Positions 23,633-46,269 of a DNA stretch of 64,000 bases are shown here, in pieces (within the stretch, counting starts at the first letter, position 1; each line of letters starts with the position of its first letter). The position numbers were made by a program, and so were the translations under genes. The notes beneath the pieces were generated by a model. It was not told the DNA's origin. It worked only from the letters and a program-made list of their open reading frames with translations, and ran no database searches. Source of the DNA: Tyto alba (lineage: Eukaryota; Chordata; Aves; Strigiformes; Tytonidae); the NCBI RefSeq assembly GCF_018691265.1, contig NW_024881299.1, positions 164,607 through 228,606 on the forward strand, in the 5' to 3' direction.

Positions 23633-25579
23633 CCCCCCCGCCGCGCAGTGGGTCCCCAGCGCCGTTACAGCCTCGTGTCGCCCTCCCACTCTGTGCACCC
23701 CAGTTTCCCACTGGCTTCCAGCTCGCGCCCCCGTCCCAGGGGACCCCGGGATTCCCCCCAAAAACTCCGCAGCAACTCCAGAATTATTATTATTTTTTTC
23801 TTGTCTTCCTTTTTTTTTTTTTTTTTTTTTTTTGTTTTTTTTTTTTTTGTGGTTTTGTTTTTTTTTTTTTTCTCTTTAAATTCAGCAGTAAAAGGGCCCA
23901 TCTGGACCCCCGGAGCGTTAAACATTTTTTTTTTTTTTTTCCTTCGTTTTTTTTTTTTTTTCATGCACTAATCGCATCGGCCCTGGAAAATACCACAAAT
24001 TGTTAAAAACGTCCTTAAAAGAAGCAGAAAAAGGCAATGTCTATCACCAAGAACTACGGGGCGGAGGTTTGTTAGGCCCTAAAAATACAAAGAAAACCGT
24101 TAGCGCTGGCCGACCCCTTTGCCAGCAGAAAACCCCCAAAAATTCCATTTTTTTTTTTTTTTTTTGTGGAGGACTTGATTAAAGATGGATTTTGGTTTTG
24201 GCGGTTGGGTGGTTTTTGTTTTTTTTTAATGTACAGCGGAGGGGGGGGAGGGAAATCACATTTATTATTTAAACAATAACTTACGTCCTGCTTTAAAAAC
24301 TACAATTTTCCGATACGACGTTCCTATTGTGTCACGGGGTTACCCAAAAAAAAAAAAGGGGGTTCAACCTAACGGGAAAACCTAAATACATGGGGGGGGG
24401 TGTGAAAAAAAATCCCCAAAATTGGGAGTTCTGTCCCAAAACTGCGCCGGGCAAGGAGGCAGAGGAGGATGCAGATGCAGCAGCGGGGAAGGGGGAAAAT
24501 GGTTAAAATGTAGTGTTTTGCCCCATTTTTGAGGGGGGAGAAGCAGCGATGTGGCTGTATCCGGTGCGAGTTTTGCCCGATTTTGCCTGGTTTTCCCCCA
24601 GCCCTTTGCCAGCACCAAAAAAAACCCAGAAAAGGCCTCTCCGGCCACGCCAAAAGGCACCAAAACCCCATTTTTAATGGCAAAAAAAACCCTCCCCGGG
24701 TGAGAATTGGGGTTGTTTCTCTTTTTTTCTACTTTTCTGGTTTTTTTTTCTTCTTTTTGGGGTTTTTTGGCCAGTTTTAATTAAAAAAAATAAAAAACCC
24801 AAAGCCGGTGGCCACTATTTACACCAACACTTTTGTTTTAAAGCAAGAGACTGGAGAAACTGGGGGGGAAAAAAGCCCTTTTTGAGGGTTTCTGTGGGCC
24901 AGAGGAGCCCCCCCGGGGGGGGGACACACACAGAGATGTTTTTGGGGGGGTTTGGGCTGTTTTTGTCACCGTTGGGGGGGGGTTGGGGCGTCTTAAAGTG
25001 CGAAGAGACCCAGGAGGGGCGGCGGGAGCCTTCCCCGTGCGCTCCCAGCTGTACCATGAAAATCCAGTTTGAAACCACCCCGGTACGGGGGGGGGGGGAA
25101 GGCCCCGGGTATCCCCACCCCCCCGGGGTCTGAGCCCCCTCCCCATCCCGGGGGGGACACACCCAGGTGTCTGGGCACCCCCCCAGGGCACCCAACATCC
25201 CCCCCCCATCCCCAGGTGTCCTCACCGCAGCCAAATTCCGGCTTTTTTTTTTTCCCCAAAACTGAAACCTGTTGACCCAACCCCCCCAAATCAGCATCGG
25301 TTTTTCTGGAGAAAAAAACCCCAAATCTGGCCAAAAATGGGGTGGGGGGGCAGCAGGCCCACCCCCCTCCCCTCCGGTAAGTGCTTAATGCCAAAAATCC
25401 CGGGAAAGGGGCAGAAACGGGACGGGGGGGGGGGGGTGTCCCGGCCCAAAGGCGCTGCCGGGTCCCCACGGAGGCGGTTGGGGGGGTTTGGGGGGACCCC
25501 AGGGAGGGCCCGGGATTCCCGGGGGGCTCTGGGTGAGCCCGGGGGCCGCGGCGGGCGAGGCCCCGGGCTGAGGTGGATC

Positions 25580-25870
25580 CTGTTGGATGAGCCCCGGGCT
25601 AAACTGGACCCCGTGGGGTGCGGGTGAGCCCCCGGCTACGCTGGATGAGCCCCGGGCTACGCGGGGTCACGCTGGATGAGCTGGACCACACTGGATGCGC
25701 CTCGGGCTGAGATGGAGCATGTTGGATCAACTTCAGGCTACACCCGACCATGTTGGATGAGCCCCGGGCCACGCTGGGCAAGCTGGAGCCGTGCCGGATG
25801 AGCCCCGGGCCACGCTGGAGCCGTGCCGGATGAGCCCCGGGCCACGTAGGACGAGCTTCAGCCAGCGCCG
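25580..25870. repeat. GGATGAGCCCCGGGC tandem repeat
   Basis: Words GGATGAGCCCCGGGCTACGC and CACGCTGGAGCCGTGCCGGA recur every 25-35 bp in eight to ten imperfect copies. The array lies just downstream (in gene sense) of the ARHGAP35 stop, probably within its 3' UTR. Confidence 0.75.
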
Positions 25871-26354
25871 GGCGAGCCGCCGGCTGCGTCCCGTGGGCTG
25901 CGAGGGGGGTTTTGGCGGCGCCGGGGCCGAGCCGAAAAGCCCAGGGGCGGCCGGTGAAGCGTCCCATCGGCCCAGCGCCCCGGCCCGCGGGTCCGCCGGC
26001 TCAGCCCCCACCGTCCTGCCGGCGCCCGATCTGCTCCTCAACCCCCTGGCCCCAGCCGAAGGGTGGGATTACCAAAAAAAAGAACAAAAAAAAAAAAAAA
26101 AAAAATCCTCCTAGGACCCCCAGTCCGGCCGCCCCGGCGCGCCCCCGCCGTGCCAAATCCGTGCCGGGGTGGGAGAGGGCGAGCCCAAGCCCGGCGCTCG
26201 CTTCCCCGTCCCCGCCGGGCACCCCAGACCAGGCCAAGATTCTGGTGGTGGTTTGCTGTTAGCGTTGTTTTTCCGGTCGGTCTTTGCTGTTTTGTTGTCG
26301 GTTTGTTTTTTTTTTGTTTTTTTTCTCTCTTCCCCCCCCTCCCCGGCCGCCAGC

Positions 26355-36627
<10,273 letters not shown>

Positions 36628-36699
36628 GAGAAAGAGAAACAACCATCAGCGTTGCGGCCCAGGACCCCCAAGCACACCTCATTCCGCCCGTGCCGTTTT

Positions 36700-36960
36700 A
36701 TACGCCTCGAACTGCGCCAGCAGCGGCGCCGGGGAGAAAGCGGCAGCGGTGAGGACGCGCCGGCCGCAGCACCCGACCCAGCGCTAACCGCAGCCGGCGC
36801 GGCTTCCCCGGCGGCGGCGCCGCAAGCGGTTTGGGGGCGCAAGCCACGAGGCGACCGGCGTCGCGAAGGCGGATCACGGTCAGGGGCCGTCCCCCCCCGC
36901 CGGGCAGGGATCCAGGAAACCGGGTCAGAGGCGGAGGGAGAAACCGAGGGGACCCACGGA
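36700..36960. promoter_or_regulatory. ARHGAP35: Internal CpG-rich block, candidate ARHGAP35 promoter
   Basis: High CpG density lies 300-550 bp upstream of the ARHGAP35 start codon, with several GC-rich boxes but no TATA box. It could be an alternative promoter or a noncoding first exon. This is an inference from composition and position only. Confidence 0.4.
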
Positions 36961-37309
36961 GGAGCCGGGGGGAGAGGGCTTCGCAGCGGTTTCCAATCCG
37001 AGGTGGAAAAGCAAGCGGGTAAAACGAACCATCCCGTCTCTTCTTTGCCTTTTGACTTAAGGTCAAGCGTAGCACCGGCTCAACACCCGATATTGCTTCT
37101 GCTGGGAGGATTACCTCTTCACTCCCTGCAGACAGACAAGGTCTAAGAGGATCAGAACAGTTTAAATACAAAAAAAAAAAAAAAAAAAGCAAAGCAGGGA
37201 GATCCAACTAAAGCCTTGAAGAGATGCCCGAAGCATCACTGAGACAGGGAAGTCCTCGCAGAGGGAACAGCGCCTGAGGGAGGGACGGTCCTAATTACTG
37301 CTCCTGAAA

Positions 37310-37600
37310 CTATGAAGGTGGTGAGACACTGGAGAATCTGTGGCCCAGGGAAGTTGTGGATGCCTCATCGTGGGAAAGGTTCAAGGTCAGGTTGGACAGA
37401 GACTGGGGCACCCTGATCGAGTGGGAGCTGTCCCTGCCCGTGGATCTTCGAAGGTCCCTTTCAACCCCAACCCTCCCGACCCCGCCGGCAGGGCTCGGAG
37501 CAGCCTGATCGAGTGGGAGCTGTCCCTGCCCACGGCGGGGGGTCGGGCTGGACGGCTTTCGAAGGTCCTGTCAACCCCAAACCTCCTGTGATTCTCTGAA
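37310..37600 (+). mobile_element. CR1 LINE 3' tail with internal duplication
   Basis: CR1 3' end on the plus strand: GGTGGTGAGACACTGGAGAA, GGTTCAAGGTCAGGTTGGAC, GATCGAGTGGGAGCTGTCCC, TCGAAGGTCCCTTTCAACCC. It ends in TGTGATTCTCTGAAA, close to the usual ATTCTATGA tail. The segment AGCCTGATCGAGTGGGAGCT through TCGAAGGTCC occurs twice in tandem (about 37410-37470 and 37500-37570), so the tail is partly duplicated. Confidence 0.85.
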
Positions 37601-40600
37601 ACACGGCAGTCAGGATCGTTTGCCTTGCAACCCGAGAGCGAAAAGAGTTTTCAGCTTAGGGCGAAATCAAAATTAACTCGCGTGCAGATGACACTGTGGG
37701 CCGTCAGAACAACCCAAGGAGCACGGCCTTCCACAACGTCTCCTCCGCTTTGATGTCTGGATGGTGCAGTTCTTCCAGTTCCCGGGTTGGACTGAATCAC
37801 ACGACAGACAAAGGCTGCTGCGAACCCGCCGCGCTGCCGGGCACTTCGCTTCCCAAAACCCACCCTGGCTTTCATCTGATCTCCAAAAACCCCCCCACGT
37901 TTCACCCCCTCCACGAGGTCACCCCCATCAGCCAAGTCACCAGGCCCCACGGTCCGAAGGTCACAAAGGAGAAGAGGAGGGAATTTGGGCGTTTCAGGAG
38001 TCGGTCTGCGAGCTCCTGCGCGGACGCGTTATTTCCCGCGGGAACGTCACTGATCGCCCGCGCGTGTCACTCCTCCAGGTGAGACTCTTGCAGGTAAAAG
38101 GGCGTAACAGCCGCAGCACCGCTGCAATGTCAACTATGCTGCCGAACCGCTGTCAAACCTTTAATTACTTCAACTAATTACTCATCGCTCAATTTGAAAG
38201 AACGCAGTTACTCCCCGGGAGGCCGGACAGGGCTCGGGCCTGCTCGCACGGGCTCTCCCGCCGCTCCGCTGGGAACGCCGCTCTCCCTCCCGTGTTTTTC
38301 CCTCAACCCTCGCCGTCCCTCTCCGTTTCGGAGGACGAGCGCGGGTGGGTGCCAAGCACCCAGGCCCTGTGAGACATCAGCGGGCTCCGGCCTCCCCCCC
38401 GCCGCTGTTTTAACCCGTTTGTCCGACCGGCGGCCGAGCCAGCGAGCCGCCGCCGCTCCCGCCGAAGAGCCGGCACACAGCACGGGCACCCGGAGCGGGG
38501 GGCTCCCCCCCCGTCGTACATCTTCTCACTGCGTCGCAGTAGTGGAAAGTCCCCAGAATGGGTCGTCTGGATCCCTGCGAAGATTGATTTAAGCTTTTAA
38601 CCATCCGGGTCCGAAGCGCTTAATCTCGTGCAAGGGATGGGCCATCCCCGGTCACGCGGCACGACGAAGCCTCTCCCCGGCCATGCCCAGCCTCCTCGCA
38701 GACGTCAACCCGCTTTCCCCTTTTTCTCCGAAAAAACAAAAAGCTGCAGAGCTGTTGCTCTCCGAGACCAAATCTGCGCCAAGCGAAGGCGGCAACGCTC
38801 CACGTGTCCGGCAAGGGGGACACCGCCCCGCTCCCCGTGTCACTCCTCGGTGCAAAGCAGGTGAGTTACCAACAAACTGCAGGATGACGCTAGGCCCGGC
38901 AACAGCATCATCCCATGAATTTCTGATCAACCTGGCGAAATTCAGGTTTCCTGTTCGCTTTTGCCTGGCGGAGAGGCCGCCTTTTTCTCTTCTGTCGGCA
39001 AAACCTGCAGCGCACGCGGTTGCAAAAGTGTTTCCAACCAACGGGTTTTGGGAGCAAAAGCAAATTCCAGCGGAGGCAGCTCTTCCGGCTCCGCACCGCG
39101 GCCTTGGTCCTGCTCACGTTCGCTTGCACAAGCGATTCCTACACCAGCAAAAAACAACAAACTGGGACGTTTGAACAGACCGCGGGCGGGGTTTCCACAC
39201 CAGAACTGTAGACATTAGATGCGGATAATAGGTCAAAAAAACCCACCGCGCATTCTATGCAACTCCTGAGGGTGATTTCCCCCAGTTTCTCCGGTGGATC
39301 GGCTTCACACCTTTAAAATTAGACTTTAATTACCTAAAAAAAGAGAGATGCAGGGTTTGGGAAGCGCAGCGGCCTAAGAGCAGGTTTCGGGGGAGTGCTG
39401 GGGCGTGCAGCAGGATCCGTCCCGGCCAGTACACGGAAACCTGCCTGTTTCCGCTGTGTTTTTCTGCGTGTGCTGGGAAAGCAGCTGGAGGGATCAGGCC
39501 GGCTTTGGGCTAAGTAACCCACCCCCAAATTCCGACCCAGGACCACCGACAGCTTCGCACCCGCCCCGCTGAAGGCTCCTGGGTGCCCCCACACTCACAC
39601 CTGCACGTCCTCAGCTCCTCATCCAGCTCAGCCTAACGAAGCGACGTCCTTTCTCCTTCACTCGGGGCACGGGAAGGGGAAAACCGGTGTCAAACGGTGC
39701 TCACTTTCGTTTTCTCCCCTAAATCCCTGAGTCAGGAGTTACTCATTTACGCCACAAAGTCCAGCTGGGAGAAACCAGGAAGAAGAAGGGACCCGCTCTG
39801 TTAATTCCCAGCCAAGTGGGGGGAATTTAGCTCCTGTTTCCTCTTAAGAAGCTGGCAGCAGACCCAAAGAGAAGGAAAAAAACCCAGAAAAAGTATTTGC
39901 CACCCCCAGATACCTGAAAGCTGGGCACGACCAGAGCCACCAGCAACGACAGCTCGCGCAGGCCTGGCTGCCAGCCCCCAACGCTTGCCGCGTGCGTGTG
40001 TCGCAACAGCCCCGGAATTAATAGTACGTTCAATTAAGCAGCTTCCCAAACGCTATTAAACCGGAGACAAAGCTTTCTTCATGCTCTTGGCGGCGCTCAC
40101 CAGGGTCACGAAGGCCCCGGCGGGTGCTGCGGGAGGAGGAACCCCAGCTCGCGACTCGCAAAGCCCCAGGGCAGGGGACCCGACGGCAGCGTGGGCGCTG
40201 CTACGGCCGCGTTTTGGAACAGCTTTTCATTTATTTAAGGGGAGTGATCTCCCCAGGCCGACGGGATCATCCTCCTCCTCCTCCTCTGCCCCCTGGCACA
40301 GGCACCCAGGGAACTGAGCGTTCTGCACAGCACGAAGCCAGGGGCTAAAATAACGGCAGAACTGGCGTTCCCACAGGGAAACTGGGCAAAATTAAATCCA
40401 AGGCGCAGAGGGCTTAAGGAGACACAGCTTCATCCTTGCCTACGCCTCGTTTGCAGAGCAGCGGCCGGCTGGACCACAGTCCGCCGTGGGACAAGCCTCT
40501 CCATCCTGCAACCACAACCCTTCCGCAGCTTGCATTTTTAAGAAAACCGAGTGTTTAGTATAACCCTTTTAAATCAAGGCTCTAAATTAGAAACCGAACC

Positions 40601-41420
40601 ACGCGGAGGTAGAGGTGAAAAGGAACAGCAGTCCCGCAGCGCTTTCAAGGGACACAGGGCACCTCCAGCGCTTCGTTTTTTGGGTGTCGGGACGTCACCG
40701 AGAGCAGCCGCCCGATGACGGGGTCACTCAGAGGTGCTGCTGCTGCTGCTCCCCAAGTTTTGTGTCTCTCCGGCTGCTGGTTAAACCACCCGGTGCTGCA
40801 GCCCAGCCTTGGACACCAAACCGTCGGTCGCTCTGTCCTCTACAAACCTGAACTTGCTCAAAGTCGTGCCCCCCCCCCCAAAAAAAAAAACCCACCAAAC
40901 CACCACCCGTGAAGCTTAAACGTGGAAGGACTGGGTTCGGCGTCCCCCTTTTGCGGGGAAGGCTCGCGGCACGACCCCACCACGGCGGCCGATTCGGATC
41001 GTCCGGAGCCAGCCGCCCGTATCTCGGGCATTTCGGCGAGCCCGGCCGCGGCGACGTCGAAGCGCCGCGAAAGGATCCGACGGCTGAAACGGTGGAAATA
41101 CCTGGCCAGGAGCCAAGCGGCCTGGGCGCACTCTCCCCAGCGGGGTCATTAAATCTCTCCGACTAAAAGGAAAGAGGAGTGGGGGGGGGGGGGAAATGCG
41201 GTTGAACAGCATCTCGCAATGGGCAGGGGAAGGTTTTCCTGCAACGGGGTGGCATCCAGGAGCATCTCGCATCACAGCAAAGGCGCAGCTGAGTCTAGCG
41301 TAACATTAAACAAAAATAAATACACCTCGAGGCTACAACCCCTTCCCAATGAACCACTATCTATCCATTGTAAGATAAGTATCCTGGACAGTTATCCACA
41401 TCGAAATGACATTGCAGGGG

Positions 41421-41451
<31 letters not shown>

Positions 41452-42080
41452 CATCTAAGCGCCCCTGCTTCTCACCTAGGTATTTAAAAGTTGCCCCAAC
41501 GCCGCCTTCCAACACGGCCTCGGTGATGCCGCTGCGTTCATCAACTCATAAAAGGCTTTAAAAACAATTCAGCAATCCCGAGACAAAAGGCAAAGGTCAA
41601 GTGCTATCGGGATGGGGAAAGGGATATGCAGCACTACGTGAATATTAATCATCTCCCTCCTGCAGCTCTCCCTGGGAAGTGAAGCACTGGGAGAAAGCAG
41701 CCTCTTACGGGGCTTTCTTGGGGTATATTTTTAGCGTGCTCTCCACGGACACGTAGGAAGGAGCGACGGGCGGTGGCGAGGCGCAAGCCGGCCACGGGGC
41801 CTCAGCCATCGTCCCAGCAAAAGCACGGAGCCTGCGAAACGGCGAGCGTCCCTCCTAACCCAGGGGGTCTCGCAAACGAGCACCATCCGGCGCGGCTGCG
41901 AGCCCCTCCCCGGCCAAGGCCAGCTCCTCCAGCGGCAATCCCGGCAGGAGAAGGGCAGAAACCAGCTCTGAGGCGGGTTGTTAGAAAAAACGCGGCGTTG
42001 GGTTGAGTTGTTGGCTCTGCCAACGGCTTCACGGGGGCTCGGGCTGCGGGGTTACACATATGCACTTACATATTTATAGA
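37601..42080. other. Noncoding interval upstream of ARHGAP35
   Basis: I see no convincing exon, RNA gene or conserved repeat across this stretch. Notable points are an A27 run at 41421-41447, CpG-rich patches near 38220-38480 and 40970-41080, and otherwise average-GC sequence. It is either the ARHGAP35 first intron or intergenic DNA, depending on where its transcript starts. Confidence 0.45.
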
Positions 42081-42084
42081 AACA

Positions 42085-42975
42085 TAAGAGGGTTTGGGTG
42101 GAAGTCTTCGAAGGCCACCCAGTCCAAGCCCCCCGCCGCGGGCGGGGACATTTCCCGCTAGACCAGGCTGCTCCAACCAACCTGGCCTGGAACGCTTCCC
42201 GCCACGGGGCAGCCGCAGCTCCTCTGGGCGACCTCCTCCAGTGTCTCACCACCCTCACGGCAAAGTTCTCCTCCGTGTCCACCCCAACCCCCCCCTCGGG
42301 CCGCGTAAAGCCGGTGCCCCTTGTCCTGCCGCTCCAGAACTCTCCCTCCGTCTCGCTTACGAGCCCCTTGAAGCACCGAACGGCCGCAAGAAGGTCTCCT
42401 CCTCTTCTCCAGCCTCACCAGCCCCAACTCCCCCGGCCTTCCTCCGCAGATGGCCCCCGGGCCATCGCCGTGGCCTCCTCTGGACCCGCTCGAGCAGACC
42501 CGTGTCTGTCCTGTGCTGGGGACCCCCCGCGCTGGAGGCAGGGGGGGACGACCCCCCCCCCTCGCCCCGCAGCCCAGGAGACGCTCGGCCTTCTGGGCTG
42601 CGAGCGCACGTTGCTGGCTCGCGTCCCATGTGCCACCCACCGGCGTCCCCAGGACCTGCCCCACGGGGCTGTTCTCCGTCTGTCCGTCCGTCCGTCCGTC
42701 CGCCCGCCCGCCCCCCAGCCTGCCCCGGGACAGGGGATGGCCCCCACCCGACCGCAGAGCCTCGCCCTTGGCCTTGCTGACCCTCAGGAGGTTCCTGTTG
42801 GCCAACGTCTCCAGCTCCCTCTGCACGGCAGCTCTCCCCTCGAGGGCACCAACGGCACCGCTCAGCTTGGTGTCATCTTCAATCCCAGCACGTAGGTCGC
42901 TGATGAAGGTGCTGGTCAGCACTGGTCCCGGGACGGGCCCCTGAGGGACACCACTGGTTGCTGATCTCCATGTGG
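42085..42975 (-). mobile_element. CR1 LINE fragment, inverted near-copy of the 7.45-8.2 kb element
   Basis: Minus-strand CR1 3' region. The block 42104-42850 is the reverse complement of the WDR62 intron 16 element with only a few differences, such as the number of TCCG units at about 42680-42700 and C-run lengths. It extends further 5' (42850-42975) with the CR1-typical GGTGTCATCTTCAATCCCAG and GGGCCCCTGAGGGACACCAC. It has no intact open frame. Confidence 0.88.
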
Positions 42976-45440
42976 GGGTTCAGCCGTTGGCTGCAGTTAA
43001 CATATACGCGCACACATTGACATACCCCTAAAATTAGGGACCAACCAGAGCCTCTCCCGTTGTGTTGCCACCAGCCGCAGAGGCGTTCAACCCAACCAGA
43101 GCGACACAGCTCCGCAGCGGGGACGGAGCCGTCCATCCCACCCAGACTGGGCCCCTCGCCGAGAAGGGCCCAGAGCGTTACTCACCCTGCCCCGCCGGCT
43201 TGCAAACTTAAAACTCATTTTCAAAAAAAAAAAAAAAATAAAATAAAAATTGGGGCAACGTCCAAATGAGTCAGCCAGGACAAGCCCAATGGATGTCAAA
43301 GTCACAGAGATCCCTCAACGACGGAGCAAAGACCAACTGTTGAGTCCCAGCCCGGCCGGTCCAATGTGAACGTACAGCAGTTAAGTGGGCCGTGACTAGA
43401 TGACTAATTAGGCTTCGAATCCAGTGCAAACGCAAGCATCACCTTCTGCGGCAGCCACGCCGAAACCTCACGTCACCATAAAAACCGCTTTTACACACCC
43501 AATTCCCAACTGCAATTGCAATAAATCCGGTTTCCTTTCAGAAAAACGAGCAGACCTTGCCGCCCCAACCCCTCGCCCACCCCAATTAAGCCGATTCACC
43601 CCAAAATGAGGGTCACCCTTGCCCTGTAGCTGTTGGGTGGCTGCAGGAATGAAGCTCGGCACGTGTCCACCCCCCTGATTTTCCTGGTTTCACTGGAGTT
43701 CGGAGGCGGGAGGACGCGGCCGCGCGGAGGGACAGATCTCGGCTCTTATCGGACGTTCCCCAGCTGACCCGCTCCTCTCCCACCAGCACCAAGAAAACCC
43801 ATCGTGGTTTGAGGGGACGGCAAAAAATTATCTGGGTTAAGCCCTGCGTGAAAACACGGACCTCTACGAGATGCTCGTGACCGGGTCGCGCCGCTCCAGA
43901 GAGAACAAGCTCCCAAATGGGCATCTCCAAAATCACCCCCGAGCCAAGTAAAGCCCAAACCTCTAAAAATCACCATTTCCTTGGCACCTCGGGATGGGCG
44001 ATGCCGCGCGGACCGAGGGAAAACCCACCCGGTGAGCAGCCACGGCTGGAGAGGCACCAGGAGGGGACTGAGGCTGGTTGGGCGAGGGAAAAAAATTTTA
44101 AAAAGACTCAAAAAAAGAAGAACAAAGCGGGTGTGGGGAGGAAGGAAGAGCCAGAGCGCAGACACCGACCCTCTCCAGGAGGTGTTGCTCGCGCCACGCT
44201 CCGGCCAAGGCGCCGTTTCGGATGCGCCACCCCCCAAATCCCATCCCCTGAGCTGGGACGAAGAGATGCGTGAGCGCCTGAGCAAAGAAAGCCCTAAAAT
44301 CAGATGTTTCGTGCAGCTCAGAACCACAACATATATTTTTTATATATATATATATTATTTTTTTTTTAAGGTAGCAAAGGAAAAATCGAAGCTCCCCAAG
44401 GCTTGGAGGTGAGCAGTGCCACCCCAAAGCACCTGGGAACATGGAACAGAGAAAGAGGGGGGGGATAAAAAAAAAAAACATAAAAGAATTTAAATTTATT
44501 TTTCCAAATGCCATGAAAAGCCTGACGAAGCACGTTACCCTAATTAAGCTTCCCCAAATTGGGAAGGAATATAGAAAGCAGTGGGAGCCCCGGTACAGGA
44601 GCAGGCATCCTCCGCGGCGCAGCCTCGGCGCCCAGCTCAGCACCTTTTCGGGGTTTTTAATTTTAAAATCAAGCAGTTCCTCAAACCTGCCCCCCACCCC
44701 CCCACACCCCCCCGGCCCTGGGTCGGCGGGACGAAAGCAAAAATCAATGAATTCAGGCCATTAAAAATTACATCACCAGCCGGCCCAAGCGCGCGTCAGG
44801 CCCGTCTTTATCTCTGCGGATTTAAACGCCAATTACCGGCGGCTCGTGCGGATACGGCAGCTCCTGGAGGAAAAAAAAAAAAAAAATAAAAAAAAAAAAA
44901 AATCACTATCGAGAAATCAAAGCCCCCGTTTCCGTTAAAACCCCTTGATATAAAGAATCATTGTGCGAAGCTTAATCTCCCGGCGAACGCCTTAACCGTT
45001 TCCCCGGCCCGCAGCCGGCGCCGTCAATTTATTACCGAATAAAAAGGCGCTTTTTTAATTGCCGGTGGGTATCGCCGCGACGACGGACTCGCTCCGAGGG
45101 AGCTGGGGCAGCTGCCGGCGGGCGGCTCCGGCACCGGTTGAACCCCGAAATCATCGTGGGGGGCGCGGGGGAGGGGGGGGGGGGGGTCGCTGCTGCCGCC
45201 GCCGGAAAAACTGAAGGAACGCGGGTTGGCGGAGGCAGATTTCAGAAACAGGCCGGAAAAAATGAAAAGGGAGAAAGGGGGGGGGGAAACGGGGGGGGTT
45301 GCTACCCAAAAATGCAGATGTGGGAAACAACCCCCCCCCCCCCCCCGAGTTGGGGGGGGACACCCTGAAAAAGCAGCGGATCCCAAAAAAACAGCTTATG
45401 GTTCTAGCAGCACAGAGAGGAGGAGACACACCTCCCCCCC
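42976..45440. other. Noncoding interval with microsatellites
   Basis: No exon is recognised. It contains a (TA)n plus T-run stretch at about 44333-44367, A-rich runs at 43219-43240 and 44869-44901, and a G-rich segment from 45170. It is probably ARHGAP35 first intron or upstream flank. Confidence 0.45.
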
Positions 45441-45449
45441 CTTCTTTTA

Positions 45450-45860
45450 ATTTAGGGAAGGGGCCCCCACTTTGGGGGGGGGGGGGGTAAGCTGGGTGCT
45501 GTGGCTGTCCCCATCACGAGGGACCCCCCCTCCCAAATCCTTGACGAGGGCACAAATCTAAGGGAGGGTGATGCCTGCTTTCCCCCCCACCCCCAAAAGT
45601 GGGGGGGCCAGGGCGATCACATCCCCCCCCCAATCACCCTGCTGAGCAAACAGTGTAAAGGGGGGGGGGGAAGCCCCCCCCCGTAGCTCTCAATGGTGGT
45701 GGTGGGGGGTGCATTCCCCCCCCTCCCCGCCAAGGGGGTGTCTCCTCCCTCTGCCCTCATGGTGGGGGGGGTCTCCCCTCTAACTTGGGGGACCCCCACC
45801 CCCAAGGGGTCTCCCTCACCCTCTTGGTCTTCCTTTAGCCTGGGGGGAGTGTCACCTTGT

Positions 45861-45897
<37 letters not shown>

Positions 45898-46262
45898 GGG
45901 GGGGTGGTGTCTCCCCGACCTCCTTCCCTCAAGAGGGGTGGGGGTCCTCCCTCCCAAGACCCCTCCCCTTAAGGGGGGATGTCTCCCCCTCCGCTAAGAG
46001 ACCCCCCCACTTTCCCCTGGAGGTGTCCCCTTAAGGGGGCGTGGGGGGGTCACCCCTCTCCTTAAGGGTGGGGGTCTCCCCCATTTCTCCCTTCCCCAAA
46101 TGAGGAGGGGGGGGAATCTCCCCCCGGACCCCTCCCCTTAAAGCGTGGGGTGTCTCCCCCCGGAACCCCTCCCCTTACAGAGGGGGGGGGTGTCTCCCCC
46201 CGGACCCCTCCCCTTAACGGGGGGGACGGGTGTCTCCCCCCCGGACCCCTCAACGGAAGGCC
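45450..46262. repeat. G/C-rich tandem repeats with a 35-base G homopolymer
   Basis: From 45900 to 46262 a unit of about 45-50 bp recurs, built from CCCTCCCCTTAA, GGGGGG and TGTCTCCCCCCGGACCCCTC. Looser forms extend back to 45450. At 45862-45896 the plus strand has an uninterrupted G35 run. The region is just upstream of the AP2S1 CpG island. Confidence 0.85.
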
Positions 46263-46269
46263 CGCGATG

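Larger units (their letters stand above)
22881..26354 (-). other. ARHGAP35: Probable ARHGAP35 3' UTR and convergent intergenic sequence
   Basis: There are no coding exons. Candidate minus-strand AATAAA signals appear as TTTATT at 24261-24266 and 22963-22968. The interval holds long T runs (23790-23965, 24149-24167) that would be A-rich in the ARHGAP35 transcript. GC-rich segments lie nearer the stop codon. ARHGAP35 transcripts in other vertebrates have a 3' UTR of several kilobases, so most of this interval fits that role. The exact end cannot be set from sequence. Confidence 0.5.

Noticed and set aside
22881..24300. Search for NPAS1 exons (bHLH or PAS motifs) between TMEM160 and ARHGAP35
   Set aside because: Neither strand shows a basic helix-loop-helix or PAS-like peptide. 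The sequence is repeats and T-rich UTR-like DNA.
41400..41460. A27 run considered as the tail of a processed pseudogene or SINE
   Set aside because: No upstream coding remnant or pol III A/B boxes could be recognised, and no clear target-site duplication was found.
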